NCBI RefSeq assembly: GCF_014304815.1
Contig: NZ_CP047958.1
Location: 310,001 to 374,000 of the forward strand
Reading direction: 5' to 3'
Source of the DNA: Synechococcus sp. MIT S9220
GTDB lineage: Bacteria > Cyanobacteriota > Cyanobacteriia > PCC-6307 > Cyanobiaceae
DNA length: 64,000 nt
The notes below the pieces were generated by a model, which made no database searches, had not been told where the DNA came from, and worked only from the letters and a program-made list of their open reading frames with translations. The translations under genes and the position numbers were made by a program. Shown here piece by piece: positions 9,339 through 16,801 of the stretch; positions within the stretch are counted from its first letter, which is position 1, and each line of letters begins with the position of its first letter.

Positions 9339-9971
9339 GTGATCGAGCGTGGTGACCTCCGTCTGGTGGTCGGTCTGGGCAATCCCGGTGAAAAATATGC
9401 CTCGACACGGCACAACGTGGGATTCATGGCTCTTGAGTTGCTCACAGCTCGTGAGGGTGGGCGTTTTAAGCCGATGTCAAAGCTTCAGGGTGATCTCGCT
9501 GATGTCGGCTCCGGTAGCGCTCGACTCAGGCTGCTGATGCCACAGACCTACATGAATGACAGTGGTCGTTCGATCCGTGCAGCGCTGGATTGGTTTGATC
9601 TTGGGATTCATCAGCTGATCGTGCTCGTCGATGACATGGACTTGCCGCTCGGACGGTTGCGCCTGCGTGCGCGAGGAGGTGCCGGTGGACATAACGGCTT
9701 GAAAAGCACTATTCAGCATCTCGGCACCCAGGAGTTCGCTCGCCTTCGCATCGGCATTGGTGCTCCTGGTCGCAATCCCGAGGAACGGCGTGCCCGCACG
9801 GTGTCTCATGTGCTTGGTCAGTTCAACCGGTCTGAGGAACCTCTGCTCCAAGACGTGCTGAGCGAAGTGTTGTCCGGCCTCAATCACATTCAGCGACAAG
9901 GCCTGGATCGGGCTGGGAATGCCATCAATGCTGTGAATCTGGTGCCTGATCTTGATGGCGATCCGGCCTGA
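9339..9971 (+). CDS. pth: peptidyl-tRNA hydrolase
   Basis: 210-residue enzyme that releases peptides from peptidyl-tRNA after premature termination. Signatures: VVGLGNPGEKYASTRHNVGF near the N-terminus (with the catalytic His of RHNVGF), PQTYMNDSG, VDDMDLPLG and GGAGGHNGLKS. The start is GTG at 9339, three bases after the tatA stop. Its TGA overlaps the ATG of the next gene, so translation of pth and the DUF3146 gene is probably coupled. Confidence 0.96.
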   Translation: MIERGDLRLVVGLGNPGEKYASTRHNVGFMALELLTAREGGRFKPMSKLQGDLADVGSGSARLRLLMPQTYMNDSGRSIRAALDWFDLGIHQLIVLVDDMDLPLGRLRLRARGGAGGHNGLKSTIQHLGTQEFARLRIGIGAPGRNPEERRARTVSHVLGQFNRSEEPLLQDVLSEVLSGLNHIQRQGLDRAGNAINAVNLVPDLDGDPA

Positions 9972-10228
9972 TGGCACGCCTGCCTGTCACGACGGCTCAT
10001 CTTCGGGTGCACCAGCACAGCTTCCGAGACAAGTGTCTGCAAGGAGAGGTTCAGGCGGGTGGCTTCACCTGGACCTTTCACTGGTTGTTTGATCGGGGGG
10101 AGCTGAGTGTGGAGCCCTCCCTGGGCAGAGCCTTGATCCAGGACGCCTTGCTTCGCTTTCTTGTGAAATCCGACTACAGGTTGGAAGCCGGTGGTGACTA
10201 CAGCTTCACTGTGCGGGCCCGTTTCTGA
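9971..10228 (+). CDS. DUF3146 family protein
   Basis: 85-residue soluble protein that starts inside the pth stop codon (ATGA overlap). Its sequence, including QGEVQAGGFTWTFHWLFDRGEL and a C-terminal YSFTVRARF strand, matches the cyanobacteria-restricted DUF3146 family, for which no function is established. The 3' end overlaps the convergent RuvC-like gene by 23 bases. Confidence 0.8.
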   Translation: MARLPVTTAHLRVHQHSFRDKCLQGEVQAGGFTWTFHWLFDRGELSVEPSLGRALIQDALLRFLVKSDYRLEAGGDYSFTVRARF

Positions 10229-10643
10229 GTGGGGCGGGACCAGGCCAAAGGATCTTGCGGCCCAGCTCCGATTCAAGAATCACCAGGGCTGCAACGGCAT
10301 CCAGTTCGCTGGGGGGTAGCAGCAGGCCTCGGGGCATCAATCGCCGCCATCCTGTTGGGGGCCATAGCTGCCAATAGCGCTTGCGTGCCTGAAGTGTGGT
10401 GCCGCGCTCATCCACCACTCTGACGGGAAGATCTTCAGGAAGCTGGTGTCTCAAACTGTTGCTGGCTGTGCCATTCCCCAGCACCAAGCATTCAATCGGT
10501 GCGTCTTGCCTCCAGCACTGCAGGGTGTCCAGCACCGATTCGGTTGCCACAACGTGCCCTTCGATGACGCAATCTCTAGTGCAATCGACAAGGACCAGGC
10601 CGCACTTGTTGCGCCCTGGGTCAACAGAGACGATCCGGTTCAT
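10206..10643 (-). CDS. RuvC/YqgF-like RNase H-fold protein
   Basis: 145-residue protein with the RNase H-like nuclease pattern: SVDPGRNKCGLVL at the N-terminus (first catalytic Asp), a central LVLGNGTASNSL strand, the VDERGTTLQARKRYW segment (Glu after VVD) and ELDAVAALVILE at the C-terminus (final Asp). This resembles resolvase or pre-16S rRNA processing nucleases. The cellular substrate cannot be set from sequence. Its ATG overlaps the stop of the upstream DUF3084 gene (ATGA), so the two form an operon. Confidence 0.75.
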   Translation of the reverse strand: MNRIVSVDPGRNKCGLVLVDCTRDCVIEGHVVATESVLDTLQCWRQDAPIECLVLGNGTASNSLRHQLPEDLPVRVVDERGTTLQARKRYWQLWPPTGWRRLMPRGLLLPPSELDAVAALVILESELGRKILWPGPAPLRNGPAQ

Positions 10644-11851
10644 GGACTGTCGTCCTGAAGCGTGGATGTTGGGCGCAAAGGGCGGCTTGGACGCAGCTCG
10701 ATCGCAATGGGATCAGCGGTTTCACTACGCCGCACCGCAACTGCCTCGAGATCAACCCGTCCACCGCTGCGCTCGGTCAGTGCCCGAGCGAGTCTGTTGA
10801 CGGCGTTGGCATCAAATTGAAGGCCTTGACTCAGGGACCCTCTTCGGCGCACCTCCGACAGAGTCGACGCCAGCAGAAGGTTGATGCGGTTTCGCACCGC
10901 TTCTGGATTCGTGTCCTGGCTGGCAAGAGTGGTTTTGGCCAGAACTTCTCCCTCAATGGTGATGGCCACATTGGGACGTACATCCGGGAAGGCGTACACC
11001 ACGCTCTCACCGCGCAACACATTGGCCGCTGAGCGCAGTAGCACCACCCAGGTGCCCGGCTTTCGGATGGCTTGTTCCAGCCTTTCAATGTCCTGGCGGG
11101 GCACGAGGATGATCTGACGATCAGGAGCCTGTTCGGGCAGAACCTTCTGAAAAGCCTGCAGATTGGCTTCCCGCAGCACCTGGTCAATCACTTGCCGGGC
11201 TTGATCAGGACGATCCAGCTTGAGCGTGACAGTGGCCAGCGGCTGGCCACTGCTGATGGCCACATCTCCACGTCGCAGCGCTATCAGGTTCTTCTCCAAT
11301 TGCTGGAGCTCCGCTTCGCCTGAGCTGATGCGTTGACGCACTGCTCGAAGTTCATCATCCGTGCGTTGGATTTCCGCATCGCGGTTGCGCACGTCCTGGC
11401 TGAGTCTCTGCCGTTCTGCCTCAAGTCGGCGTGTCTGCTCTTGAAGGGGTTGAAGTGTGCTGCGCAGTTCTCCTGCTCGTGCCTGCGCATCAGCCAGGAT
11501 CTTTCTGGCTTTGATTTCATCGGCCCGAGCCTCTTCGAGTTGCTGCCGTGCCTTGCGCTGAGCCTTGCGGCTTCCCTTAAGGTCTAAGCGGCTGCTGCGC
11601 AGGCGGGCTTCGAGGTCATTGAGTTCAAACAGACCAACGCGCAGCTGGCGGCTCACCAGCAGCATCAGCCCAAGCGACAAGGCACTAATCAGGCTCCCCG
11701 TGAGCACAGTGATCACCACCGCGGTTTGACGTGGGCGAAGACCGAAAAGGCTCAGCCGGGCTTTGCCGACCCTCGAACCCAGTCGGTCACCGAGAGTGGA
11801 GAGCACGCCCCCGAGGATCAGCAGGGAAAGCAGCAGCAGCCAGCCGGTCAC
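10640..11851 (-). CDS. DUF3084 family membrane-anchored coiled-coil protein
   Basis: 403-residue protein. Two N-terminal hydrophobic segments (about residues 2-22 and 43-66) are followed by a long coiled coil (about 75-190, rich in Glu, Arg, Gln and Leu). The C-terminal globular region has the VTLKLDRPDQARQVIDQVLREA and GTWVVLLRSAANVLRGE segments typical of cyanobacterial DUF3084. The function is unknown. It reads directly into the RuvC-like gene and lies downstream of ntcA on the same strand. Confidence 0.85.
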   Translation of the reverse strand: MTGWLLLLSLLILGGVLSTLGDRLGSRVGKARLSLFGLRPRQTAVVITVLTGSLISALSLGLMLLVSRQLRVGLFELNDLEARLRSSRLDLKGSRKAQRKARQQLEEARADEIKARKILADAQARAGELRSTLQPLQEQTRRLEAERQRLSQDVRNRDAEIQRTDDELRAVRQRISSGEAELQQLEKNLIALRRGDVAISSGQPLATVTLKLDRPDQARQVIDQVLREANLQAFQKVLPEQAPDRQIILVPRQDIERLEQAIRKPGTWVVLLRSAANVLRGESVVYAFPDVRPNVAITIEGEVLAKTTLASQDTNPEAVRNRINLLLASTLSEVRRRGSLSQGLQFDANAVNRLARALTERSGGRVDLEAVAVRRSETADPIAIELRPSRPLRPTSTLQDDSP

Positions 11852-11909
11852 GGTGCGTCAAACATGCGGCAGGCCGCTGAGGTGCTGCCCATCTTCACCT
11901 GTCGCGGGG

Positions 11910-12644
11910 TTAACTGAAACGTTTGGCCAGTGCAATCGGATCCAGAACAGTGATCTTCTTGCGGTCAATTTCGACCAGGCCTGAATTGCGTAGATCGCCA
12001 AGCAGACGCGTGATCGTGACACGCGTGGATCCGATCGCTTCAGCGATGGCCTGATGAGACAAACGCAGGTCAATGGTGATGCCCTGGGGGCCAGGCATCC
12101 CGAAGTCTCTGCAGAGGACAAGCAGAAAACTCACCAGTCGGGAGGACATGTCCCGGTGCGTAAGGGTTTCAATCATCGTCTCGGTCTGCAGAATTCGGCT
12201 GGAGAGACCCTGAAGTAAAAGCAATCCCACGCTGGTGTTCGCTTCGATCGCCTGGCGTACAGAGCTCGCTGGGGCTGTCACCATTTCCACTCTGGTGAAG
12301 GCCACGGAGTGATAAAACCGATCGGAGCGATGTCCGGTGAGCAGTGAGAGAACGCCAAACAGGCTGTTTTCTCTCAGCAGGGCAACGGTGATCTCTTCAC
12401 CGGACTCATAAACCCTCGATAAACGCACAGCTCCTCGTCGGATCAGATAGACGCGCTCGGCCGGGTCTCCTGGGAAAAAGATGGTCTTATTCCGTTCCAC
12501 CATTTCGGTGCTGGCACCTTCCAGATCACGGATCACTTCCAGCAGGGTGCGGCTGGCGGGATTGGGCGCATTGGTCAGGCTTGTTTCTGCGGACCGCCCA
12601 GGCTGGGGAGCAGTCCGACTAAAGCCGCGCATCACTTCGGCCAT
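11910..12644 (-). CDS. ntcA: global nitrogen regulator NtcA
   Basis: CRP/FNR-family activator that responds to 2-oxoglutarate and controls cyanobacterial nitrogen assimilation. It has the cyclic-nucleotide-type sensor domain ([40 protein letters not shown]) and the hallmark C-helix and helix-turn-helix ([33 protein letters not shown]), nearly identical to known NtcA. ATG codons at 12644 and 12632 and a TTG at 12650 are possible starts; 12644 gives 244 residues. A near-consensus NtcA promoter lies at 12666-12707, suggesting autoactivation. Confidence 0.96.
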   Translation of the reverse strand: MAEVMRGFSRTAPQPGRSAETSLTNAPNPASRTLLEVIRDLEGASTEMVERNKTIFFPGDPAERVYLIRRGAVRLSRVYESGEEITVALLRENSLFGVLSLLTGHRSDRFYHSVAFTRVEMVTAPASSVRQAIEANTSVGLLLLQGLSSRILQTETMIETLTHRDMSSRLVSFLLVLCRDFGMPGPQGITIDLRLSHQAIAEAIGSTRVTITRLLGDLRNSGLVEIDRKKITVLDPIALAKRFS

Positions 12645-12665
12645 GACCAACGCATCAATGCGGGG

Positions 12666-12707
12666 AAGTTAAGGAGCGATGCGCGGTCACCCTGTAGCAA
12701 CGAACAC
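12666..12707 (-). promoter_or_regulatory. NtcA-type class II promoter of ntcA
   Basis: Read on the minus strand, GTG-N8-TAC (12707-12694) is separated by 22 bases from TAACTT (12671-12666), which fits the -10 form TAN3T. The published NtcA-activated promoter layout is GTAN8TAC, about 22-23 bases, then TAN3T. Only one base of the half-site departs from consensus. The site begins 13 bases beyond the end of rph. Confidence 0.65.
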
Positions 12708-12719
12708 GGTTCTCCTGGC

Positions 12720-13457
12720 TCAGTCTTCATGCAGTGCATCCAGCTGTGCAGCCATGAGCTGCTTCAACCCTGGTTCGGCAAGGTCCAGCAGGCTGTTGAG
12801 CTGCTGGCGACTGAATGGTGCACCTTCGGCCGTGCCCTGCAACTCCAATAGGTCGCCGGAGTTGTTCATCACCACATTGAGATCCACATCTGCCCGACTG
12901 TCTTCGCTGTAGTCCAAGTCCAGCAGAGCATGCCCATCGATCAGTCCCACAGAGACAGCCGCCACTTGGTTGATGACCGGATGAGTGCTGATGCGCCCTT
13001 GTGCAACCAGCCGCTCGCAGGCCTTTTGCAGGGCGAGCCATGCCCCCGTAATCGCTGCAGTCCGCGTTCCCGCATCCGCCTGAATCACATCGCAGTCGAT
13101 CAGCAGGGTGTTCTCACCCAACGCCTTCATGTCGATTGCCGCGCGAAGGCTGCGGCCGATCAGGCGCTGGATCTCCTGGGTGCGTCCTGACAGTTTCATT
13201 AGTTCCCTTCGCTGGCGGTCAGGGGTGGATCCCGGCAGCAGTCGATATTCAGCGCTGAGCCACCCAAGGCCCTGATCCCGTCGCCAGCGCGGGACGCCTT
13301 CTTCATTGCAGACGCTGCAGAGCACGGTGGTGCGTCCGGTGCGCACGATCACAGAGCTCAGAGCGAAGCCCATGGGATCCCAGTCGATCGAGAAGGACCT
13401 GAGGTCGGAGGGTTGGCGGCCATCTGGGCGACCAACGTTGTGCTGGGTCTCGCTCAT
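12720..13457 (-). CDS. rph: ribonuclease PH
   Basis: 245-residue phosphorolytic 3'-5' exoribonuclease that trims tRNA 3' ends. Motifs: [18 protein letters not shown] near the N-terminus, [17 protein letters not shown] (phosphate/RNA binding), [19 protein letters not shown] and [18 protein letters not shown]. The ATG at 13457 ([14 protein letters not shown]) is chosen because the family starts here; the open frame continues upstream without homology. It is divergent from the CobO-like gene. Confidence 0.96.
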   Translation of the reverse strand: MSETQHNVGRPDGRQPSDLRSFSIDWDPMGFALSSVIVRTGRTTVLCSVCNEEGVPRWRRDQGLGWLSAEYRLLPGSTPDRQRRELMKLSGRTQEIQRLIGRSLRAAIDMKALGENTLLIDCDVIQADAGTRTAAITGAWLALQKACERLVAQGRISTHPVINQVAAVSVGLIDGHALLDLDYSEDSRADVDLNVVMNNSGDLLELQGTAEGAPFSRQQLNSLLDLAEPGLKQLMAAQLDALHED

Positions 13458-13585
13458 GGGGAACCGGATCGGGATCTTGAGCCTGCCAGTTGGCGTAGAG
13501 ACACCAGGGATGGTGTCAAAGGGATTGTGATTTGCGCTTTCGCCGCTAGATTCAAATTCCGCTGGGTCGATTCGATTCCAGTCAC

Positions 13586-14209
13586 ATGGAAGCGACCGAG
13601 ATGACTGCCAGCCTGAGCCCAAGCCATCGACCCCGCCAGCAGAGCGGTGCCGATCATCGGGTTCTGAACCGTGCGGGTTTGCATCCTCTGCCATCGCTCC
13701 AGCCACAGCAGCCCCTGCATCTGGTGGCTCCTGAAGGGCAGTTGCAGGTGCATACCGCCCCTTATCGAGGAAGTTTCGGGACAGTTTTGAGTCAAGCCTT
13801 GCGTTCTGCTGGGCTTGGCAGTCGTGTTGCAGTGATGCAGTTCCTTAAAGGTGGTGTGGCTCAGGGGCCTAATGCGGCGATCACTCTCTGCGATCGCATG
13901 GTCTGGATGAGACCTGCTGTGATGGGATGTCTTTCGGATCAGGCCAGCTCAGCTGACCCCACAACTGTGGATGCTGTCCAAGCGGTCTGGCAGATCTGTC
14001 GTCGCCACCTGGCTAGCGGCGATCTTGATCAGTTGGTTTTGGATGAACTTGGCTTGGCCATTGCTCTCGGCTACCTCAACGAATCTGAGGTGCGTGACAG
14101 CCTGGACGCACGTCCTGGTTCCATGGATGTGATCATCACAGGACCGTCGATTCCGGACTCTCTCATGGGATTAGCCGACCAAGTGACGGAACTGCGCAGG
14201 GGTTTCTGA
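13586..14209 (+). CDS. CobO/BtuR-like protein with degenerate P-loop
   Basis: 207 residues. The region from about residue 50 to the end aligns with cob(I)alamin/cobyrinic acid adenosyltransferases of the CobO/BtuR type: [12 protein letters not shown], the Walker-B-like [18 protein letters not shown], and [22 protein letters not shown]. The nucleotide-binding loop that should read GNGKGKTT is replaced by APYRGSFG, so the invariant Lys and Thr are missing. I infer a paralogue that lacks classical ATP binding, not a normal adenosyltransferase. ATG at 13601 is an alternative start. The stop overlaps the dcd start (TGATG). Confidence 0.7.
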   Translation: MEATEMTASLSPSHRPRQQSGADHRVLNRAGLHPLPSLQPQQPLHLVAPEGQLQVHTAPYRGSFGTVLSQALRSAGLGSRVAVMQFLKGGVAQGPNAAITLCDRMVWMRPAVMGCLSDQASSADPTTVDAVQAVWQICRRHLASGDLDQLVLDELGLAIALGYLNESEVRDSLDARPGSMDVIITGPSIPDSLMGLADQVTELRRGF

Positions 14210-14802
14210 TGCTCAAAAATGACCGTTGGATCACTGAACAGGCTGCCGCTGGCATGCTCGAACCCTTCCAGAAAGGGTTGATTCGCCATCTCGACCCTGA
14301 GCAGAAGCTGGCACCTGTGCTCAGCTTCGGATGTTCCTCATATGGCTACGACCTGCGGTTGTCGCCTCAGGAATTTCTGATCTTCAAGCATGTTCCTGGA
14401 ACTGTGATGAACCCCAAGCGGTTCAATCCTGGAAACCTTGAACCAACCGAGCTTCACCATGATGACGATGGTGACTATTTCATCCTTCCCGCTCATTCCT
14501 ATGGCCTGGGAGTGGCTCTTGAAAAGATGAAGGTTCCGCCGAACATCACCGTGATCTGCCTTGGCAAGAGCACCTATGCGCGTCTTGGCATCATTGTGAA
14601 CACCACTCCGGCTGAAGCCAGCTGGGAAGGGCATCTCACGCTTGAATTCAGTAACAGTTCAGGAGCTGACTGCCGCATCTATGCCAATGAAGGCATCTGC
14701 CAGCTGTTGTTCTTTGAAGGCGATCCCTGCGACACCACTTACAGCGATCGGCAGGGTAAATACCAGCATCAACCCGAGCGGGTGACACTGGCCAAGGTTT
14801 AA
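14209..14802 (+). CDS. dcd: dCTP deaminase
   Basis: 197-residue enzyme converting dCTP to dUTP, the main dUMP source for thymidylate synthesis. Conserved elements: SYGYDLRLSPQEF, the HSYGLGVALEKMKVPPNITVICLGKSTYARLGI strand pair, NTTPAEASWEGHLTLEFSN (containing the catalytic Glu region) and GICQLLFFEG. It starts within the stop of the CobO-like gene and ends 28 bases from the convergent thyX stop, so two consecutive dTTP-pathway enzymes sit tail to tail. Confidence 0.96.
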   Translation: MLKNDRWITEQAAAGMLEPFQKGLIRHLDPEQKLAPVLSFGCSSYGYDLRLSPQEFLIFKHVPGTVMNPKRFNPGNLEPTELHHDDDGDYFILPAHSYGLGVALEKMKVPPNITVICLGKSTYARLGIIVNTTPAEASWEGHLTLEFSNSSGADCRIYANEGICQLLFFEGDPCDTTYSDRQGKYQHQPERVTLAKV

Positions 14803-14830
14803 GTCAGGCGGGTTGCGATCGTTCTCCGAT

Positions 14831-15556
14831 TCAGGGCGCCAGGCGCGCCTTGTGCAAGCGATTTTTCTCGTACCAGTCAGCAAACTCAGGTGCCCAGTTC
14901 TGAAGATGGGGCCACATCAAATCGCAAAGTTCTCTGATTTCCTGTTGCGCGTCGAGTTTGGAACGCAGGTCTAGGAAGTGAAGGAATGCTCGAAGACTGA
15001 AGCTGACAACAAAGTGCTGTCGATAGTCGAACGGGAGGATGCCACGGGCATGTTCCTCGGAGAAGCCATCGCGCAACAGATCGCGATAGCGCTCCGCGGC
15101 TTGTTGGCAGAGTTTGAGATCGATGAGTCGTTGCTCATCGACGTAGGTGTATTTCTTGCCTAGTCGGTCTCGGTATTCCCCGACCGGCCGCAGGTAGAAC
15201 ACTTCCTCGAGATCGAGTTTCCCTTCAGCAGCCCTGCAGATGCGCTCACCGGTGTAACGCATCGATTGCACATCAAAGCTCACGCCCACTCGGTGGGTTC
15301 GCGCCTGCTGCATGACCGAGTGAGGGAACCAGCCAACGTTCAACACGATCTGAGCATGTTCCAGTGGGCCGTAATGGCCCTTCATTCCACCCAGCAACCG
15401 CTTGATGCAAATTTCTCCAGCTCTCGTTTCGTTCGGCCACTGGTCGCGTTCCATCACCACGAACCCTTCGCTGTAGTCCTGGTGCATGCCGGCATACACG
15501 CTCTGTTGAGGATTGGGCGTGGCAGCGATCAGTTCGACCCGGAAGCGGGAATCCAT
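14831..15556 (-). CDS. thyX: flavin-dependent thymidylate synthase
   Basis: 241-residue FAD- and methylenetetrahydrofolate-dependent enzyme converting dUMP to dTMP. The ThyX motif appears as RTHRVGVSFDVQSMRYTG (form RHR-x7-S) at about residues 84-101. The SFSLRAFLHFLDLRS and AQQEIRELC segments toward the C-terminus are the usual substrate-binding and catalytic region. Its start overlaps the 3' end of the upstream thioredoxin-like gene by 28 bases. I see no thyA in this window. Confidence 0.95.
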   Translation of the reverse strand: MDSRFRVELIAATPNPQQSVYAGMHQDYSEGFVVMERDQWPNETRAGEICIKRLLGGMKGHYGPLEHAQIVLNVGWFPHSVMQQARTHRVGVSFDVQSMRYTGERICRAAEGKLDLEEVFYLRPVGEYRDRLGKKYTYVDEQRLIDLKLCQQAAERYRDLLRDGFSEEHARGILPFDYRQHFVVSFSLRAFLHFLDLRSKLDAQQEIRELCDLMWPHLQNWAPEFADWYEKNRLHKARLAP

Positions 15557-16170
15557 GAGGTTTTGAGGTTGCGGGTACGGGATGTTCGGTCGATCATCGC
15601 CTTTCCGGTCAGCATCGACAGGATTTTGGAGTGGCTTCTTGGACCGGTGGAATCCGCCGAGGCGGTTTGAGGAAGAGCACTCGTGCTGCCCACGCCAGCG
15701 AGAGCTGGAATTGAGCTGCCGTCGATCAAAGCATTGGCGATCGAATTCAGCTCGTTTTCAGTGCGTGCTCCGAGCGAGCGGCCCCGCATTGTGCCGTCTG
15801 CGGAGAACAGATTCAGCTGAGGGATCCCAGTGACGTCATAGCGATCGGTCAGGTCAAGCCAGCGCGGATTGTCGATGTTGACCAGAACCACATCCAGGTC
15901 GGCACTGTGACGTTGTTCAACCTCCAGCATCGCTGGAGCCATTTCGCGGCAGACCTCACACCAGTCGGCATAGAACTCGAGGATTGTGGGCCGACCGTTG
16001 CTGAGTGCCACTTCTGGCGACAACGAGCGTCTGGCGAGCTGATCAAGTGGCGATTCGATGGAACCGCCGTTGCGCACCAGGAAGAGGCTGACAGCCAGGA
16101 CCAGGGCTGAGACCAGCAGGAGAACTTTCTGCAGTGTGCTGAGGCTGGAGCTTGAAGCGCTGTCGGTCAT
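15529..16170 (-). CDS. membrane-anchored thioredoxin-like protein (TxlA/HCF164 type)
   Basis: 213 residues. One N-terminal membrane helix (about 14-32) is followed by a thioredoxin domain with the redox motif WCEVC (about 69-73, CxxC) and the cis-Pro loop VTGIPQL. This matches TxlA/HCF164, which hands reducing power across the thylakoid membrane for cytochrome b6f maturation. The C-terminal 45 residues are low complexity and overlap the thyX start. Divergent from the gene at 16292. Confidence 0.88.
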   Translation of the reverse strand: MTDSASSSSLSTLQKVLLLVSALVLAVSLFLVRNGGSIESPLDQLARRSLSPEVALSNGRPTILEFYADWCEVCREMAPAMLEVEQRHSADLDVVLVNIDNPRWLDLTDRYDVTGIPQLNLFSADGTMRGRSLGARTENELNSIANALIDGSSIPALAGVGSTSALPQTASADSTGPRSHSKILSMLTGKAMIDRTSRTRNLKTSWIPASGSN

Positions 16171-16291
16171 CGCGGACTGACATCAATGCCACCACTCTGA
16201 CAGGACAAACCGCTTGCTGTTGCTAGCGTCTGACCGCAGATGATCGCGTCGTTGATCGACGTTTGTCCGCCGCGAATCTGCCTCCAAGCCG

Positions 16292-16801
16292 ATGTCCGTC
16301 TTGCGTTTCCTGCTGTTACCGCTTCGGGCTCCGCTGCTGATTGTTCTGTTCGTGGTGTCGCTGTTCTTGGGCCATCACTGGGCGATCCAGGAAGCTTGGC
16401 TGGCTGATGCCCATTCGATTTCGGTGAGCACGTTCTGGGCGTTGGAGATGATCCAGGCGGTCGTGGTGGTGGTGATCTGCACCATGCCCGATCTACTGCT
16501 CCGTCAGCTTTCCATGCTGATGGCATCGAGTCGCGTGCTCAGCCTGGTGGTCACGCTCACGCTGTTAATCACAGTGGGGCTCTACGTTCTCAGTCTGAGC
16601 TTGTTGTCGGATGTGTTGATTCTGGGGTCTGCGACATTGCTGGCACGCCTCGATCTGAGTCGCATCAAAGTGGTTCCGCCTCCGCAACTGATGGCGTTCT
16701 GGCTTGCAGTGATCGTGATCGGAGGCATCTGGATTGGCCATGGTCTGCCCGATCCCCCGACTTCACTGGCTGCAGCGATCAGTGCTGGCATCGTTGCCTG
16801 A
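16292..16801 (+). CDS. conserved membrane protein of unknown function
   Basis: 169-residue, strongly hydrophobic protein with four likely transmembrane helices (about residues 5-30, 45-65, 75-110 and 130-150). I do not recognise a domain. It is divergent from the TxlA-like gene and its last 39 bases overlap the end of the convergent lytic transglycosylase gene. Start ATG (MSVLRFLLLPLR) is the only one that keeps the first helix. Confidence 0.75.
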   Translation: MSVLRFLLLPLRAPLLIVLFVVSLFLGHHWAIQEAWLADAHSISVSTFWALEMIQAVVVVVICTMPDLLLRQLSMLMASSRVLSLVVTLTLLITVGLYVLSLSLLSDVLILGSATLLARLDLSRIKVVPPPQLMAFWLAVIVIGGIWIGHGLPDPPTSLAAAISAGIVA

